Assembly: GCA_029641185.1 (NCBI GenBank)
Contig: JAPWGK010000001.1
Coordinates: 4,008,178 to 4,072,177, forward strand
Source: Pseudofabraea citricarpa
Taxonomy: Eukaryota; Ascomycota; Leotiomycetes; Helotiales; Dermateaceae
Direction: 5' to 3'
DNA length: 64,000 nucleotides
Positions 1 to 11,613 of this stretch are shown in pieces. The notes under the pieces were generated by a model that searched no databases, was not told the origin of the DNA, and saw nothing but the letters and a program-made list of their open reading frames with translations. The position numbers and the translations under genes are program-made. Each line of letters opens with the position of its first letter. The first letter of the stretch is position 1.

Positions 1-180
1 TTTGAGGCGTTAGTCAAGATTCAGCTACGATTCTGTGCTGAGGCTTATTCGAGAATGGCTCAAGTTCAACAATACTTGGATGCGGATACAAGAGAACAGT
101 ATGCCCAAGGGCATTTGGATAGCAGAGTGGAACAGGTCTTGCAGGAAATTCGGGAATTGAGCATTAGTGGAACTGTTTGA
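1..180 (+). CDS. C-terminal end of a probable BAR-domain protein (Rvs161/Hob3-like), cut by window start
   Basis: An open frame enters from the left edge and runs 59 codons to a TGA at 178-180. The peptide is helical and charged, with the stretches LRFCAEAYSRM and QQYLDADTREQYAQ, and ends in EIRELSISGTV. A helical tail closing on an 'LSI' motif is what I expect from the Rvs161/Hob3/BIN3 group of BAR proteins, which bind curved membranes at endocytic sites together with actin. That family call is from memory of the tail only, because the BAR core lies outside the window. It is not a tandem copy of the other BAR gene at 37963-39509, whose C-terminus is proline-rich and quite different. Confidence 0.5.
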   Translation, partial: FEALVKIQLRFCAEAYSRMAQVQQYLDADTREQYAQGHLDSRVEQVLQEIRELSISGTV

Positions 181-499
181 AAACGGACATGCAATGTTAG
201 GAGTCTGGCGTCTGTAGAGAAAAATAATGTTTACGAGTCAAAATGTTCGAGAGGGAAGTCCTGGTCGCACTCCCACTCACAGGTGTCTTTAGACGCGCGC
301 TTGAGGATCTGCGTATTCATATTCCAACTGTTTTACTCGACTTGTCATTTAATCAGAAGCATTTCCCAACCTGCAGGCTCTGTTCCAATGCAGTTATCTA
401 AGGCTAAGTTTTACGTCTGTAACATGGATTTCTATCTTGGCCTAACAAATAACCCAGGTTGACATGGTGGCCTAGCAGATGACTACTCTCGTAACTTGG
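181..499. other. Intergenic, convergent gene ends
   Basis: This stretch lies between the end of the partial BAR gene (+) and the end of the small membrane protein gene (-). It should hold both 3' untranslated regions. I see no gene, RNA or repeat in it. Confidence 0.5.
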
Positions 500-1036
500 T
501 TAGATTTCCTCGAACATTTTCTTCACCCAGTACATTGTTCCCTTGGGTTTTTCTTCCTTCGTCAATTTACCCCAATCCATGTTTCTCGGGTCGCTCCATT
601 CTTTCAAGTGTACATAGGATGGATCCTGCTCTATGTAGAGACGGAAGTGATCCAGCACGGTGTGATTCAGATCTTTGAAGTGTCCAGATCTTATACCCAA
701 TTTCCACAAACGATGGTATTCGCACACAAATTCGTAGAACTTTTTTGGATAGTCGAGATTTTTTTCGTCCACTTGTGGTTCTCCTCCGCTTGTATTTGAA
801 GTTATCCCTTCTTCGCCGACTTTCTGTTCTTGGGTGCTCGATGCTGGTAGCATCCTTATTGTGCCCACCCGACATGGGAATAGGAAGCAATGTTGCCAGT
901 AGTATTTCTTCCAAATTGAAAGTGCTATTATGCAAGTGAGGATGAAAACGGAGAGGCTGGTGAGTACCGAGGCGATGAATGATGTATTACTCCCGCTGCC
1001 GCTGGGACAGATGAGATATTGAGCATTGGCGGCCAT
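500..1036 (-). CDS. Hypothetical protein with one transmembrane segment
   Basis: A single unspliced frame of 178 codons. The N-terminus is short and Ser/Gly/Asn-rich (about residues 1-20), followed by one clear membrane segment of about 23 residues (roughly 21-43) and a KKYYWQH turn. A polar cytosolic-type tail rich in Glu, Lys and Trp/Tyr follows. There is no cleavable signal peptide before the membrane segment. The C-terminal half has a helical, charged pattern with several aromatic residues but no motif I can name. I do not recognise the family. The start is the first Met of the frame. It could be a lineage-specific membrane protein; coding status rests on ORF length and the well-formed membrane segment. 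Confidence 0.5.
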   Translation of the reverse strand: MAANAQYLICPSGSGSNTSFIASVLTSLSVFILTCIIALSIWKKYYWQHCFLFPCRVGTIRMLPASSTQEQKVGEEGITSNTSGGEPQVDEKNLDYPKKFYEFVCEYHRLWKLGIRSGHFKDLNHTVLDHFRLYIEQDPSYVHLKEWSDPRNMDWGKLTKEEKPKGTMYWVKKMFEEI

Positions 1037-1652
1037 GATTGATTTTTGATGATCCGGATCTTGTCGTTCTAACGAGGGAGTTCGAGATGGGTCTTTATAC
1101 TTATTTTCAACACCGTTAGGGATAACTTTTGAGAAGTGTAAACATTAAATTTCTACTAATTTAATGTATTTAGTTAAGTACCTACCTGGGTAGGTTTCCA
1201 AGGTTCATTTATCCAATCACATAAGAACCGTTGTGTCTAAATAGCAAGCACGTGCTTGCCTTGTGTTAGCTTAATGATTAGTAAAATGCTAGTTAGTAAG
1301 CCAAGTACGCCAAATATCAGTTCTGTTAAACGCAGTTGAAGAAATTTTTGTTCTCAATAGTTGTATCTCAAAATATATGTTAATCAGTCAGAGGAATTAA
1401 AATACCCAGGTTTCGTAAGTCGGTAGATGATCAGTTATCCATGCGTTGTGATTCGATCATTTGAAATACTCAGTTGAGTCAGCTCTCAAAGAATGAGTCA
1501 ACCACTTCTTAGGGGCAATATTTCAATCACGCACTATGTGCAAACAAGAGATCTCTTCTAGAAAACAAAAAAACAAATAAAAATCTTCCACTTACCATCT
1601 TCGAGCAGAACATCCCAAATTTCCTTCAGCCTCGCCAAAAGAAAAAAAAAAG
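1037..1652. other. Intergenic region between divergent genes
   Basis: AT-rich spacer between the membrane-protein gene (-) and the peptidyl-tRNA hydrolase gene (+), so it probably carries both promoters. It contains a CACGTG at about 1251. I see no coding feature. Confidence 0.4.
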
Positions 1653-2393
1653 ATGACGCAGGGACCAAGCGAAGACTCCCAAGAGCCTTGGGAAATTTCG
1701 CCGCGACGACAGCGACGAAAGAAATCGTCGTCCAAGACCTCCCAACCAGAAACACAAGATGCCTCAGCGGTGATAACGACAGTGATAGTACGGATACCGA
1801 CCTTTTCTCCTCGTCCTACTCCTTCAATGGCGCAACCCACCCGACTCCTCGTGTGCTCGATTGGCAACCCAGCACCATACCTCAGCACCTTCCACTCAGC
1901 GGGCCATGTGGTGCTGAACTCGCTGCGCACGTCGCTCTCGCAGCCGGCATTCATGAAGTCGCGCGCTCACGGCAACGGGCAACTCTCAGCCGGCTCCGAG
2001 TACACGCTCTGGCAATCGTCGTCGATGATGAACATCTCGGGCGTGGGCGTGGCAGCCGCCTGGCGCCAGTTCACACGCGACACCCCGAGCGACATGGCGA
2101 CGAAGTTGGTCATTGTGCATGATGAGCTAGAGCTGCCTCTCGGCCAGGTCAAGACGAAGAAGGGCGAGCTGAGCGTCAAGGGTCACAATGGGTTGAAGAG
2201 CTGCAAGGAACAGCTGAGGGATGTCGACTGGTGGAGGATTGGCGTCGGTATTGGAAGACCTGTCAGTCGAGAGCCGGCTCAGGTCGCTAATTATGTTCTG
2301 AAGAAAATGGGGCCAGTCGAGAGGGTGAAGATTGAAGGGTCTGCCTTAAAGGTCGAGGCTGAGTTGAGGAGATTGGCTGCTGCTGGGCCTTGA
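1653..2393 (+). CDS. Peptidyl-tRNA hydrolase, bacterial (Pth/PTH1) type
   Basis: Recycles peptidyl-tRNA by cleaving the ester bond between peptide and tRNA. The frame is 246 codons without introns. The catalytic part begins near Met59: the GNP motif (Asn72) is followed by the catalytic His (His81 in FHSAGH), then the Asp of IVHDELELP, and Asn in GHNGLK. All four positions expected of the PTH1 fold are present. About 58 residues precede the domain, Ser/Arg/Lys-rich (RRQRRKKSSSK); this could be a targeting or disordered extension. Met59 at 1827 is an alternative start giving a compact protein of about 188 residues, close to the bacterial length. In fungi this enzyme often serves mitochondria; the location here is an inference. 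Confidence 0.85.
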   Translation: MTQGPSEDSQEPWEISPRRQRRKKSSSKTSQPETQDASAVITTVIVRIPTFSPRPTPSMAQPTRLLVCSIGNPAPYLSTFHSAGHVVLNSLRTSLSQPAFMKSRAHGNGQLSAGSEYTLWQSSSMMNISGVGVAAAWRQFTRDTPSDMATKLVIVHDELELPLGQVKTKKGELSVKGHNGLKSCKEQLRDVDWWRIGVGIGRPVSREPAQVANYVLKKMGPVERVKIEGSALKVEAELRRLAAAGP

Positions 2394-2812
2394 GTATGGC
2401 CGTCACACACGATAGAGGAACACACGATAGACGACTGAACACAAGATGAATCATACAGGAGCGGTGGATACAGTGCGACACCTCGATCGAGACCAAGGGA
2501 CAGCACCACATACAACTTGCAGGAGAGAGCGATGCTACGTCGGATCTATACTACTATAGAAAGCAGGTTCTCAACACAGAACGCATCTAAAGATACGAAA
2601 GCAGCCCGGGTGGGTGATTGGGCATACAAAATCCAGAGATAAGGCTGGATATAATCTGTACTATATATTGTACAATGCTGTATTATATTTCATCAAACCT
2701 GTAGAATAACTCCGTGGCCATGCTTCGATACCAAAAACAAACTGAATGAAAAAAGAACCTCCTCAAACAGTCCTCCCAAAACGTATCTATCCCCCCATGC
2801 AAAATGCCCATT
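2394..2812. other. Intergenic, convergent 3' ends
   Basis: Spacer between the stop codons of the peptidyl-tRNA hydrolase gene (+) and the Ytp1-like gene (-). No gene seen; probably the two 3' untranslated regions. Confidence 0.4.
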
Positions 2813-4432
2813 CTATACATGCGTCTCATTGTTCTTGCCCAGCGTGCTCGGGCTCTCCGGTTCGTCATCGCTCATCAAACCCTCCAACTCAAACTCCTCC
2901 GCATCTCGGATCTGCCTCGAGTCGGATCCTCGGGTGTGCCCGTTCATCCTGGGTAACCGCTCTGGTCTCTCAACATCCTTGGGTGGTACGGCTGGAGCTT
3001 CGGAATTGACCGCGTAGAGGTGGAGGAGCATGTTGGTGAAGAGAAAGATGAGGAACGCGAAACTATACAGGACAAGTATATAAGAGACGTGGGTAATTCC
3101 AGCATCAGAGATCATCTGCATTTGTTCCTCGGTTGCTCCCATGAAAAGGAATCCGGATGCATACAACAACTATTCAAAAGTCAGTAAAATACAATAGCCA
3201 GATTGACCACAACTCACAAATGGTGGGACATATTGGAAGCTGTTGACATCTCCATCTTCGGAGACATTGGCAGCATCCCGCAGAACGAAGGCAACCTCAA
3301 TGATTCTAGTCAAACCCGCTGCCATCAAAGTGTAACCGAACACAGTGTGAACCATGGTGCTCAGCATCAAATGCTGAGGGTGACCAGACATGGCCCAACC
3401 AGTAATGAAGATGACGAATCCAGGAATGAAGTTTCTCTTTGGTGATCCGTCCCTCTTTCTGCTCAGCCACACGCCTGCCAAACCAGCACACCACCAGATT
3501 ATACCCATTGTCGTGTGCTGAATGTCGTTGGCAACCCATGCACCTCCCCAGCGATGCTCGGTGAACGTGTTGACGCAACCCCAAGCCGCAATCATGGTCG
3601 AGTCGAAGAATTCCTGAGACCGCCCCGTCTTCTTCAGCCATACCTGGCCCACCAACATCAAGAGGGTCATGATAATGCCATATCCGATAAATGCACTTCC
3701 CATGATGAAATGAGCAAGGCATTGGCCGAGATGGTCATCACGACAGAAACCCAGAGCTGTGATGCCTCCGAACAACATCTGCACCCAAGACAGAACTGGC
3801 ATCAGTTTTCCGACCACCCCGTGTCCAACCACAGCAATTCGTCGAACTTTCCCGTGAACCCCCTTAGTCAAGTGCATTCGCAGATAGCTCCCAAGCACAA
3901 CCTGCACCACCAGCATGAGCATGAGCCAATTGGCGAACTTGCTGTGAACATTTTTGGCAAAGACGCGGCCTTGGTGAAGGTGGCCCAGGAAGTAGGCTGG
4001 TACGGCGATGGCGGTTCCCAGGATTTGCACAGGTACATGCCATCGGTTTCTCACCATCTAGTTGTCCACAGTCAGTAGAGTCTTGGAGAGGCGCAGAGGG
4101 GTTGGTCGCATACCCCGAGGACCATTCCCGTGGGAAAGATGATGCCGAAGGACAGCATCATCAAGAGGATGTGAATCCATAGTATCGAGTCCTACACGTC
4201 GTCGGTCATCAGCAGCTGTTCCGCGCATGCCGTGTCTCTGGCATCATCTGGCATTGTCGCAACGTACCATGGGCTCGACGCTCATCGCTTCTCCGTCAGG
4301 TATCTTCTCCATGTCGTGGCCGTGTGCAGAAGCGTGTCTGACCAGAAGAAGAGATATGGCAGCGAGGCCCAAGACTCGCTGTCCGGATGCTACTGGGCTC
4401 CTGTGGCTCATGGTGCTGCTGAATCGTGCCAT
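2813..4432 (-). CDS. Ytp1-like multi-pass membrane protein
   Basis: Four exons join in frame: 4268-4432, 4114-4191, 3218-4057 and 2813-3169, giving 479 residues. Introns have GTACGT, GTATGC and GTGAGT donors. The start gives a signal-like hydrophobic segment (residues 18-32, LGLAAISLLLV) before a His-containing loop (HASAHGHDM). The first membrane bundle (DUF2427/cytochrome b561-like) carries His pairs such as YFLGHLHQG and the WIHILLMM helix. It is followed by about six further helices of the Ytp1 C-terminal domain, including WAMSGHPQHLM and HTVFGYTLMAAG. The tail after residue about 420 is acidic and cytosolic-type. The family occurs across ascomycetes; its biochemical role is unknown, and redox or haem function is only suggested by the histidines. 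The first exon and the intron joins are firm. Confidence 0.85.
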
Positions 4433-5036
4433 GTTTCAAGATTGCGGTGGGACGAGTGGGACAAACCCCGGGCCTGGGAGGGAGGGAAACGTCTGAGCGG
4501 GACGACGCTTGAGTGGCGACGTTGCAGCTCGATCGAATGGGAATCCGCGGATTGCGAAAAGATCGGGTTGGGCGGAGCGGACAGAATGAATATTTAATAA
4601 GTAACGACTGGAATGTGTTTTGAGAAAGTCCAGCAGATACACACAGCGTACAGCACGCACGGTACCGTACCACCAAATCCTTTAGGGCTGTTTAGTGATC
4701 TTGCTCGTGCGCTACAGACTTTCCCTTCCGGCGTCTCCAGTCGCGAAATTGACATTCGTAATGCGCAGACACGGCCTCCCGTCGCTAAAAACAGCCTGTG
4801 GCTGGCCCGAACCACCAAGCTACCACCCCCTATCCCTATTTACACCAGTAAGCATGGCTTCTACCGGTATTAATATTCACTGAGTTGCAAGCTATGAACA
4901 GTTGAACCAGTGCTTGTTCTTGTTCAACAGGCTACCCTACTTTGCTATATATCTGGATGCCGAAAAGGCTGTAGATGGGATCCATGGATGACATATGCCC
5001 ACCTCCTGAGCTATCTATCTACCCTCCTGCTCATTC
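4433..5036. other. Intergenic, promoter side of the Ytp1-like gene
   Basis: Contains the upstream region of the Ytp1-like gene and the 3' side of the amidotransferase gene. Short open frames here have no family look. No RNA gene or repeat seen. Confidence 0.4.
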
Positions 5037-5806
5037 TCACTCCCTCACCCACGTCAAGATTCTCTTCCACAGACTGATACCATCGTGAGGCTTCTCAAAC
5101 TCTTTTCTGACGAGGTCCAAGTCCGCCTCGTTTACTTTCATATAGTTCTTCGTTGCACTTGGCAGCATTTTCTTGCCAAATGCCTCGGTCATTTCGGGAT
5201 GGCCTTGGAATGTGAGTACAGTGTTGTTGGCATTCACGAAGGATTGGTTATCTTCAGCGAGTGCGATCAGTCCCTTTCCAGCCTGCTTGATTTCTCTTGC
5301 ATGGTACTCGAGAATATCATATGATGTAGTGGATGACAGGACGGGCGAGAAGAACTTTGAACCTGCTTCTGTCAAAGGAATCGTATGTACTCCCAGCTGT
5401 AATATCTCGTCAGTCATCCATTCTCGAATTTACACGAGGAGCATACCTGGGCCTTCTCCATCGGACCAACGATTCCTCCCAGAGATACCGAAATCGTCTG
5501 ATGACCCCAGCAAATTCCCAGCAGTTTCTGAGCTGGGTAATCAGTGATGGTGCTTCTCACAAACTCCTGCATCTTTAGGACCCATGGTTCGTTGCTCATG
5601 GGGTCAGTACCTCCACCGCTGAGCACAATGAGGTCGTATTTGGACTGTTCCGGATAGGTCTGGGCAACAATGGGGTCATATACGTCGATGACGGCCGCAG
5701 GTTCGATGGCATGGATGGCATTTGTGAAGCACTGCTCGACATCTGCATGCATTGACGATGCACCGTTCATGAGAACAGCAACCTTGAGTGAGGGAACGAC
5801 TGTCAT
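5037..5806 (-). CDS. Class I glutamine amidotransferase-like protein
   Basis: Two exons of 360 bases each (5447-5806 and 5037-5396) separated by a 50-bp intron with a GTATGC donor and ACAG acceptor; the product is 239 residues. It has the full catalytic triad of the GATase1 fold: nucleophile Cys99 in LGICWGHQ, His186 and Glu188 in FQGHPEMT. The oxyanion loop VLSGGGTDP lies near residue 62. It is a stand-alone domain, like the yeast YLR126C-type proteins, without a fused synthase, so the ammonia acceptor or substrate is not known; related enzymes can be peptidases or defence hydrolases. The start at 5806 is the Met directly before the first beta strand (SLKVAVLMNG); a longer frame upstream adds a stretch with no family look. 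Confidence 0.82.
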
Positions 5807-7829
5807 TTTAGCGATAATAATGAAGATGACGCTTGAACAGCGGTTTTCATTTAAAAGGATGGGCTCGAATTCCACTTCTGCTCTTGTTGGCCCGCGGATA
5901 CCGTCTCAGCCGTCGGGACCTGTGCCGCTGGAGGTGATGATTTCGAATGGCCTTCGTTATCCCATCTATCTTGCATCATGGCATGGGAGTGGAGTGCCGC
6001 CGAGAGTGGGGTAGTGCCCGTTAATGTTTGGTCGCGGGACAGGTCAGATAAGCGGGATGACTTGTTGCCCGTTATTCTGCTAGCAAGATCGTTAGATTTC
6101 CTTGTTGACATATCAGATAAAGAGTACCCGTGTGCTCAGTGTTTTTTCTGTGCTTAGATGCAACTTTGTGTTCTTGCGATTTGGGTCATATGGTCTGGGT
6201 GTCAAATAAGTTCTTGATGCTATTGACCTACTGCAAGAAGGAAAAGAAGAAGAAGAAGAAATGCCATGGGATTTCTAAGCAACAAGATACTCGGTGCATT
6301 TATATTTCCTCCAAGTGTCTCCAGCGATATCCCTTTCAAAATCTTGTTCTGAGAATGTTAAAATATCTCATAAAATGAAATTATCTTTGCATGAAGCACC
6401 TCTGAACCACTCTTCATCCATGGTTGTTGCAATACATGTCTTCTGGTCTTAGATTCATGTGAAATGGCTAGTTGCTTGTCTTGTATTTCAAACCTTGATA
6501 TTTGAAATCAAATGGCTTTTTCCCCCGCCTAGATTCATGATTAACTCTAGTCTTCTTTAATTAGAGAAGTTGGTTTATTCTCGGTCCTCATGTTATCCTG
6601 TTAGTAGCAGAATATTTCTTTACCCTGAAGCTCAGTCCTATCTATCGCGTTTTCCATTTACTTTTCTCCTGAGTCCACACTTCTACCGGTTAGAGGCGCC
6701 TTTCAAGCTTCCTGCACAATCGAAAATGCAGCCCAATGATCAAAGTTTCGCGAGCAATTGATGACTCCGTTTCGAAGACAAAGAATGTAAGAGTAAATAA
6801 CGATTGGTATATTCTACCAATGTTAATGGCATAGCACGTAGCATCTGCATACGGGCGATAGAACGTGCATTGGATATATAAGAGCAAGCTAGTGCTGCGA
6901 ATCAACCAGCACGCCATTTCAGAAGAAACAATTTGTAATCGGAAATCGGTCAAGTACGCCATATAAATTTTAAGTTAAGTGCTCTCTTCCTTGAAATCGA
7001 TAAGCCCTTGCCGTAAAACTCGAGAGAGTTCAGATGCCCTTAATCATGAATCGCGTCGGGATTCTTGATTTTCAGCCGTAAGTCCAGGATTACTTGATTG
7101 TTTCTCCAACACTTTTTTCCACCTGCCTAATGCTGCTGAGTTAGACAATTTATCAGGAGATTCCAACTTGAGGGAACAGGGTTATACCGAGTGATCGGTC
7201 AACCCGGGCATGGGTGGGTTTTTGGGGAAATATCGGCCATGGATTGGCATCGCTAGTAGTACCGGTTGAACAGACAGATGCAAGTGCATCCAATTCTGGT
7301 TCTACTCGCGAGCCAAGCTATCTCAAAATGCATGCTTTTATAAACATGGCACCCAATATTCTAGAAGTTCTGAAAGGGGATTGCTGTTCCGTCCTTCTGC
7401 GCCGTCAGAATTTTCTGTGCTTTCCTAGAAATGTCATGGCGTCGTAGCTTTCCTCTATTTGATCTAGAAAAATTGTCGCTTCGTCGGGTAACATTTTCAG
7501 CTTCCCCGCGAGCTCGGTTTGTACTTTTTCGATCGACGGCACGACCTATGATTGGTTCTCAATTAAACTTTTGAACGTGCCTGCAAGCTTGAGCCTTGTG
7601 GGATTTCTAGCTCCGCGTAAGGTTTTCTCTTTGATCCGGTTGTCGTGCGCACAGCTTCATAAGTAGCCTATGTGGCCTATGTCGCGTGGTCGCGGGAACC
7701 ATCTCAAGTTCTTTGCGACATCCTCGTCAATCGAAATCGCAACAACCCCAATCAAAATTTCTCAGCAGCATTTCTAGCACCAAAACTAGAATTAGGTTAA
7801 ACACTTCTCACAACCAGGAAGAAATAATT
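5807..7829. other. Two-kilobase gene-free stretch
   Basis: No convincing gene. Small open frames on both strands lack family features. A purine run of GAAGAAGAA type sits at about 6237-6262. The right end is the promoter region of the LaeA-like methyltransferase gene. Confidence 0.4.
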
Positions 7830-9387
7830 ATGCCGCCAAAAGGAGTCCAGGTCACTGCGAGTGATGACGTTTTGGAAGCCGAAGTGGGCAGACACTATTG
7901 CTTCGAGATGCGATGTGCCACTAATCAAGCTGATAGGCAGATGATTACAGTGATCGTGATTCAGCATTCGCTGTATGTTACGCACTTATCTTTCATTGAA
8001 AGGGACTAACATGAGCAGAGCATTGGGGCTAGCTCCACGACCTCAATTGGTTCAAGTATTCTCAAGTACCGGTAAGTTCGATTTCGGAGAGGGACAAAAT
8101 AGTATCCGTAAGAAAGTAACCTAACATCCTGTAGCGAAGAGAATGGTCGGACCTACCATGCCTATAAAGAAGGAAGTAAGTCTACTTTTCTTGATTAAAA
8201 GATGAGTAGTTAATGATGATTTGCAGAATACCCACTTCCAAATGATGAAGTAAGTTGGTTCATGGCTGGAGTGACATTGGCTAATATTGCAAAAGGGTGA
8301 AAAGGATCGTTTAGGTTTGGAGACAAGTTGCACTGTGATAGCGCATTTCTAACTTGAACAGATCTTCAACATCATCTTTACATTCTGACTTACGGCAACA
8401 AGCTTTTCCTTGCCCCAATTCCCAAAGAGAAGAATCTCCACAGAGTTTTAGATGTTGGCACAGGCACTGGTATATGGGCAATTGATTTTGGTAGGTCAGA
8501 ATCAGTTTATGTGGAATTTTGCATGCTAACAAGTTAGCCGATGAGCACCCCGAATCTAAAGTAAGTCATTTGAGCCAGTTCTCAAGCATTTCTGATTGTT
8601 TTCAAGGTTCTTGGAGTAGACCTCAGTCCTATTCAACCCTTATTCCTCCCACCCAATCTGTCATTTGAAATAGACGATCTTGAAGAGCCTTGGAACTTTG
8701 GTCACAAGTTCGATTTCATCTATTCTAGAATGTTGACCGGCTCATTCACCGACTGGCCTCACTTTTTTGAGCAGAGTTTGGCGTAAGTTGGATGCTTGCT
8801 TGATCGAGTTATGTCTAACGTTCCGCTTAGAAATCTCGAGCCTGGTGGATATCTTGAGGTTTCAGATCTCACCTTCCCAGCTTTGGTGGATGACGATACC
8901 TTTCCTGAGAATTCTGCTCTCAAGAAGTGGGGAGAACAGGGTGTGGAGGCATCTATCAAGTTGGGTCGTCCAATAAATAGCGCAGAGCGATACAAGGAAC
9001 AAATGGTCGAGGCTGGTTTCACTGATGTTGTGGAAGTGAAGAACAAATGGCCCACTAATCGCTGGCCAAAGGATCGTCATATGAAAGAGCTTGGTAAGAA
9101 CACCTCTTTTTGCAGGTTGAATAAGAATTTGCCTTTACTGATGCGGTTTCTAGGTATGTGGAATCATGAAAATATTGCCGGTTCGCTTTCTGGTCTTACG
9201 ATGGCCATGTATACCAGGGGTCTGGGCTGGACATCCGAGCAGGTAGAAGTCTTTTGCGCCGAGGTTAGAAAGGAGATGAGGGACACCAAAATTCATGCAT
9301 ATTTCGACATGTAAGTTATCACGATGGTGATCAAATGTCTGCTGATGATTGTTCAGATACACAATTTATGGAAGGAAACCAGAGTAG
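7830..9387 (+). CDS. LaeA-like SAM-dependent methyltransferase, 12 exons
   Basis: Rebuilt exons: 7830-7883, 7937-7972, 8019-8071, 8135-8175, 8227-8249, 8296-8314, 8362-8490, 8538-8560, 8607-8782, 8831-9093, 9154-9310 and 9357-9387; total 334 residues, in frame throughout. The order is typical of the fungal LaeA-like group: an acidic Asp/Ser-rich N-terminus, then YREENGRTYHAYKEGKY, then the LPNDE turn. The SAM-binding motif I is VLDVGTGTGIWAID (Asp106 to Gly112), motif II is GVDLSPIQP, and the later EPGGYLEV motif is also present. Members methylate unknown acceptors; LaeA itself is a regulator of secondary metabolism, but most paralogues are uncharacterised. The first intron (7884-7936, donor GTGGGC) is the weakest join but has an ACTAATC branch site. 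Next to it lie a Zn2Cys6 regulator and a broken transporter. Confidence 0.85.
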
Positions 9388-9850
9388 GATTAATCTTGGA
9401 ATGAGGTTTCAACAGCAAATCCAAGTTCTCGTACGGCAGAGATGGTACAAACTCCATAAACCAAGAAGATACTCTTCAATGTTATACTACCGAACCCCCA
9501 TGTTTCACATACTTTGTAGATTTGTAGGAATGAAGAGGCAACAGAAACAGCCTTTTATATTTTCATACTTATCAGATATCTGCGTCACAACCGTGAGATG
9601 ATCGGATTTATATTTTCCTATTCTAAAGCATTAGCGTACTAGATGGATATAACGTGTTAGATCAAGTCAAAAATGGGCCAGCCACGCCACGTGATGGGCT
9701 ATGCCAGTGTGGCGTCAGCATTTGATGATTATTCAGCGCCAAGACAACATATCATACCTGGAAATCTTGGAAGTCTTTCTTATTACTATAGCACTACAGA
9801 CAACAAATGCACTGTAAATACACTATTATAAGAGTATAAACAAGAATACA
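9388..9850. other. Intergenic, promoter of the zinc-finger regulator
   Basis: Holds the 3' end of the methyltransferase gene and the promoter of the next gene. A TATA-like CTATTATAAG lies about 20-30 bases before the ATG at 9851. A CACGTG is present at about 9689. No coding feature. Confidence 0.45.
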
Positions 9851-11613
9851 ATGAGTCGTTTCGATTCAGACAACATCAACAATCTGAGGTGCGATGCCTG
9901 CAATAAATCTTACGAGCGACGTAAGCTCATCTCCTCTCCACTGCTTATTTCTCCCACTGACAACAATCCAAACACAGGTGATCTACTTATGCGCCATCGC
10001 AGGCGCTGCCAAGGCCCCCAGAAGTTATTCAACCGCCGCAAAGCCTGCAATGCATGTGTTCAAGCAAAGACAAAGTGCTGCTACACTCAGCCCACGTGCA
10101 CTCGCTGTACCAAGCGAGGAACACGATGTGTGTATGCTTCCTCTTCAGCATCCTCGAATAGAGGTCAATCAGAACAAAGGAGCGAGGCACCTACCACAGG
10201 CACGATCCAATCAAACTTGCAACCTTCTTTCGCCCAGAGTGAGAACTTTGCAACTATGACCGAATCGTATGATATGGAACTTCCTGCCTGGGACTTATCT
10301 GGATCTCCTTTCTCTCTGGGAAATTTCGACATGAATCTAGCCGATTTGCTTAACCCCACAGTTATACTTCCAGAGTCTACTTCCACACAATCAGCTAGTC
10401 TTCGAGAAAGCCCGGATTTTACGCTCTCTAGCGAGGCTCGTAGCCCAAATTCTCTCTCTCGTGATGCAAGCTTACTTTCCTCCTCGACACCTCGGGTTAC
10501 TCCAAAACCTGCATCAATTGTTCAACCTAACGAGACTGGAAGCTCTGCTGTGAGCCCTCCATCGGCCTCCCACGCTCATATTCGCTTGCTAAACGAGTAT
10601 CCTTTATTTCTAATGAAGGATGGTTCCGCTTCCCCATTTCTACATCATTCACTGTATAGCGATGCAATTCCTGACATCACTTTCTTGCCACTAACCTCGA
10701 TGGCAATCTGCTGTGGCAGTGGCATAAATCTTTCAGACCGCTCTCGATTTTTCCGGCGAGCTATGGACGCTGAGCGGCAAAGATTAATTGGGGACTTTGT
10801 GAGTACCATTGATACCTGATCTTTCTTTGACTAATTATCAATATTTACGTTAGCCTTCTTACCAGTGTATGCAACAGTGGGATGCTTTACATGCCATGCT
10901 GATTTATGAGGACTTGGAGCTCAGAGAATGTATCTGGGATGAACTCGAACTCTGGAAACATAATCCGCGGGGTAAAGGACTCCGTTCACCATTTCTTTTA
11001 AAGGTAAAATTTTGATGTCCCTTTCTACTTCTGCTGCAGGAGTCTTGTTTGGACATTTTTGGTGGGCAATAGACTTACATTTTCGCTACAGATGATACAA
11101 TGCTACGTTCAATCATATCCCGAGATCCGCAACCCCGATATCAATGTTTTCTCAGACCCACAATCAGTCGTAAACTCTTCCAACACGTCGACTTGGGCCC
11201 GGTGGGTTAAAACGGAGACTGCAAGGAGGACCATCTTTTTCGCCAATATTCTCAATTTCTACAGCAATCGCAATCATACGACAGGAAAACAATTACCGTA
11301 TTACGAACCACTTGATGATGAACTTATTCTTAATATGCCATTACCATGTAACCAATCCGCTTGGTTAGCCTCTAATGAGGATGATTGGAAATCTGCAATA
11401 CAGAATCCCTCATTATCTTTGATATCTCGCCGCTCGTCTAGCGTCAATGGTCTCGAAGGAACAACACATTATTCTGGGGATACTTTGAAGACCATCTTTT
11501 CTCAATTTAATAAGGATGGCATTCAAGTTGAACTTGGGAAAAGTGTTGGTTTCAGCGATTCTATTAAGCTAAGAAACCTTATAATTCTTTGCGCCAGCGA
11601 GCAATATATTTGA
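9851..11613 (+). CDS. Zinc-finger transcription factor, C2HC finger followed by Zn2Cys6 cluster
   Basis: Exons 9851-9920, 9978-10798, 10854-11003 and 11092-11613 give 520 residues. The N-terminus holds two metal sites in tandem. First is a C2H2-like finger with Cys as last ligand (Cys14, Cys17, His30, Cys34; RRDLLMRHRRRC), split by the first intron. Then comes a perfect binuclear cluster at Cys47, 50, 57, 64, 67 and 74. A Ser/Thr-rich linker (about 85-230) follows, then a helical C-terminal half. I cannot see the usual fungal_trans motif clearly. It stands between a LaeA-like methyltransferase and a DHA2 efflux transporter, which suggests local control, but no biosynthetic backbone gene is nearby. 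The last intron's acceptor is inferred from the in-frame join LLK-MIQCYVQ. Confidence 0.78.

Noticed and set aside
6130..6378. Small lysine-rich open frame
   Set aside because: Produced by a GAA/AAG simple repeat; no signal peptide or family likeness.
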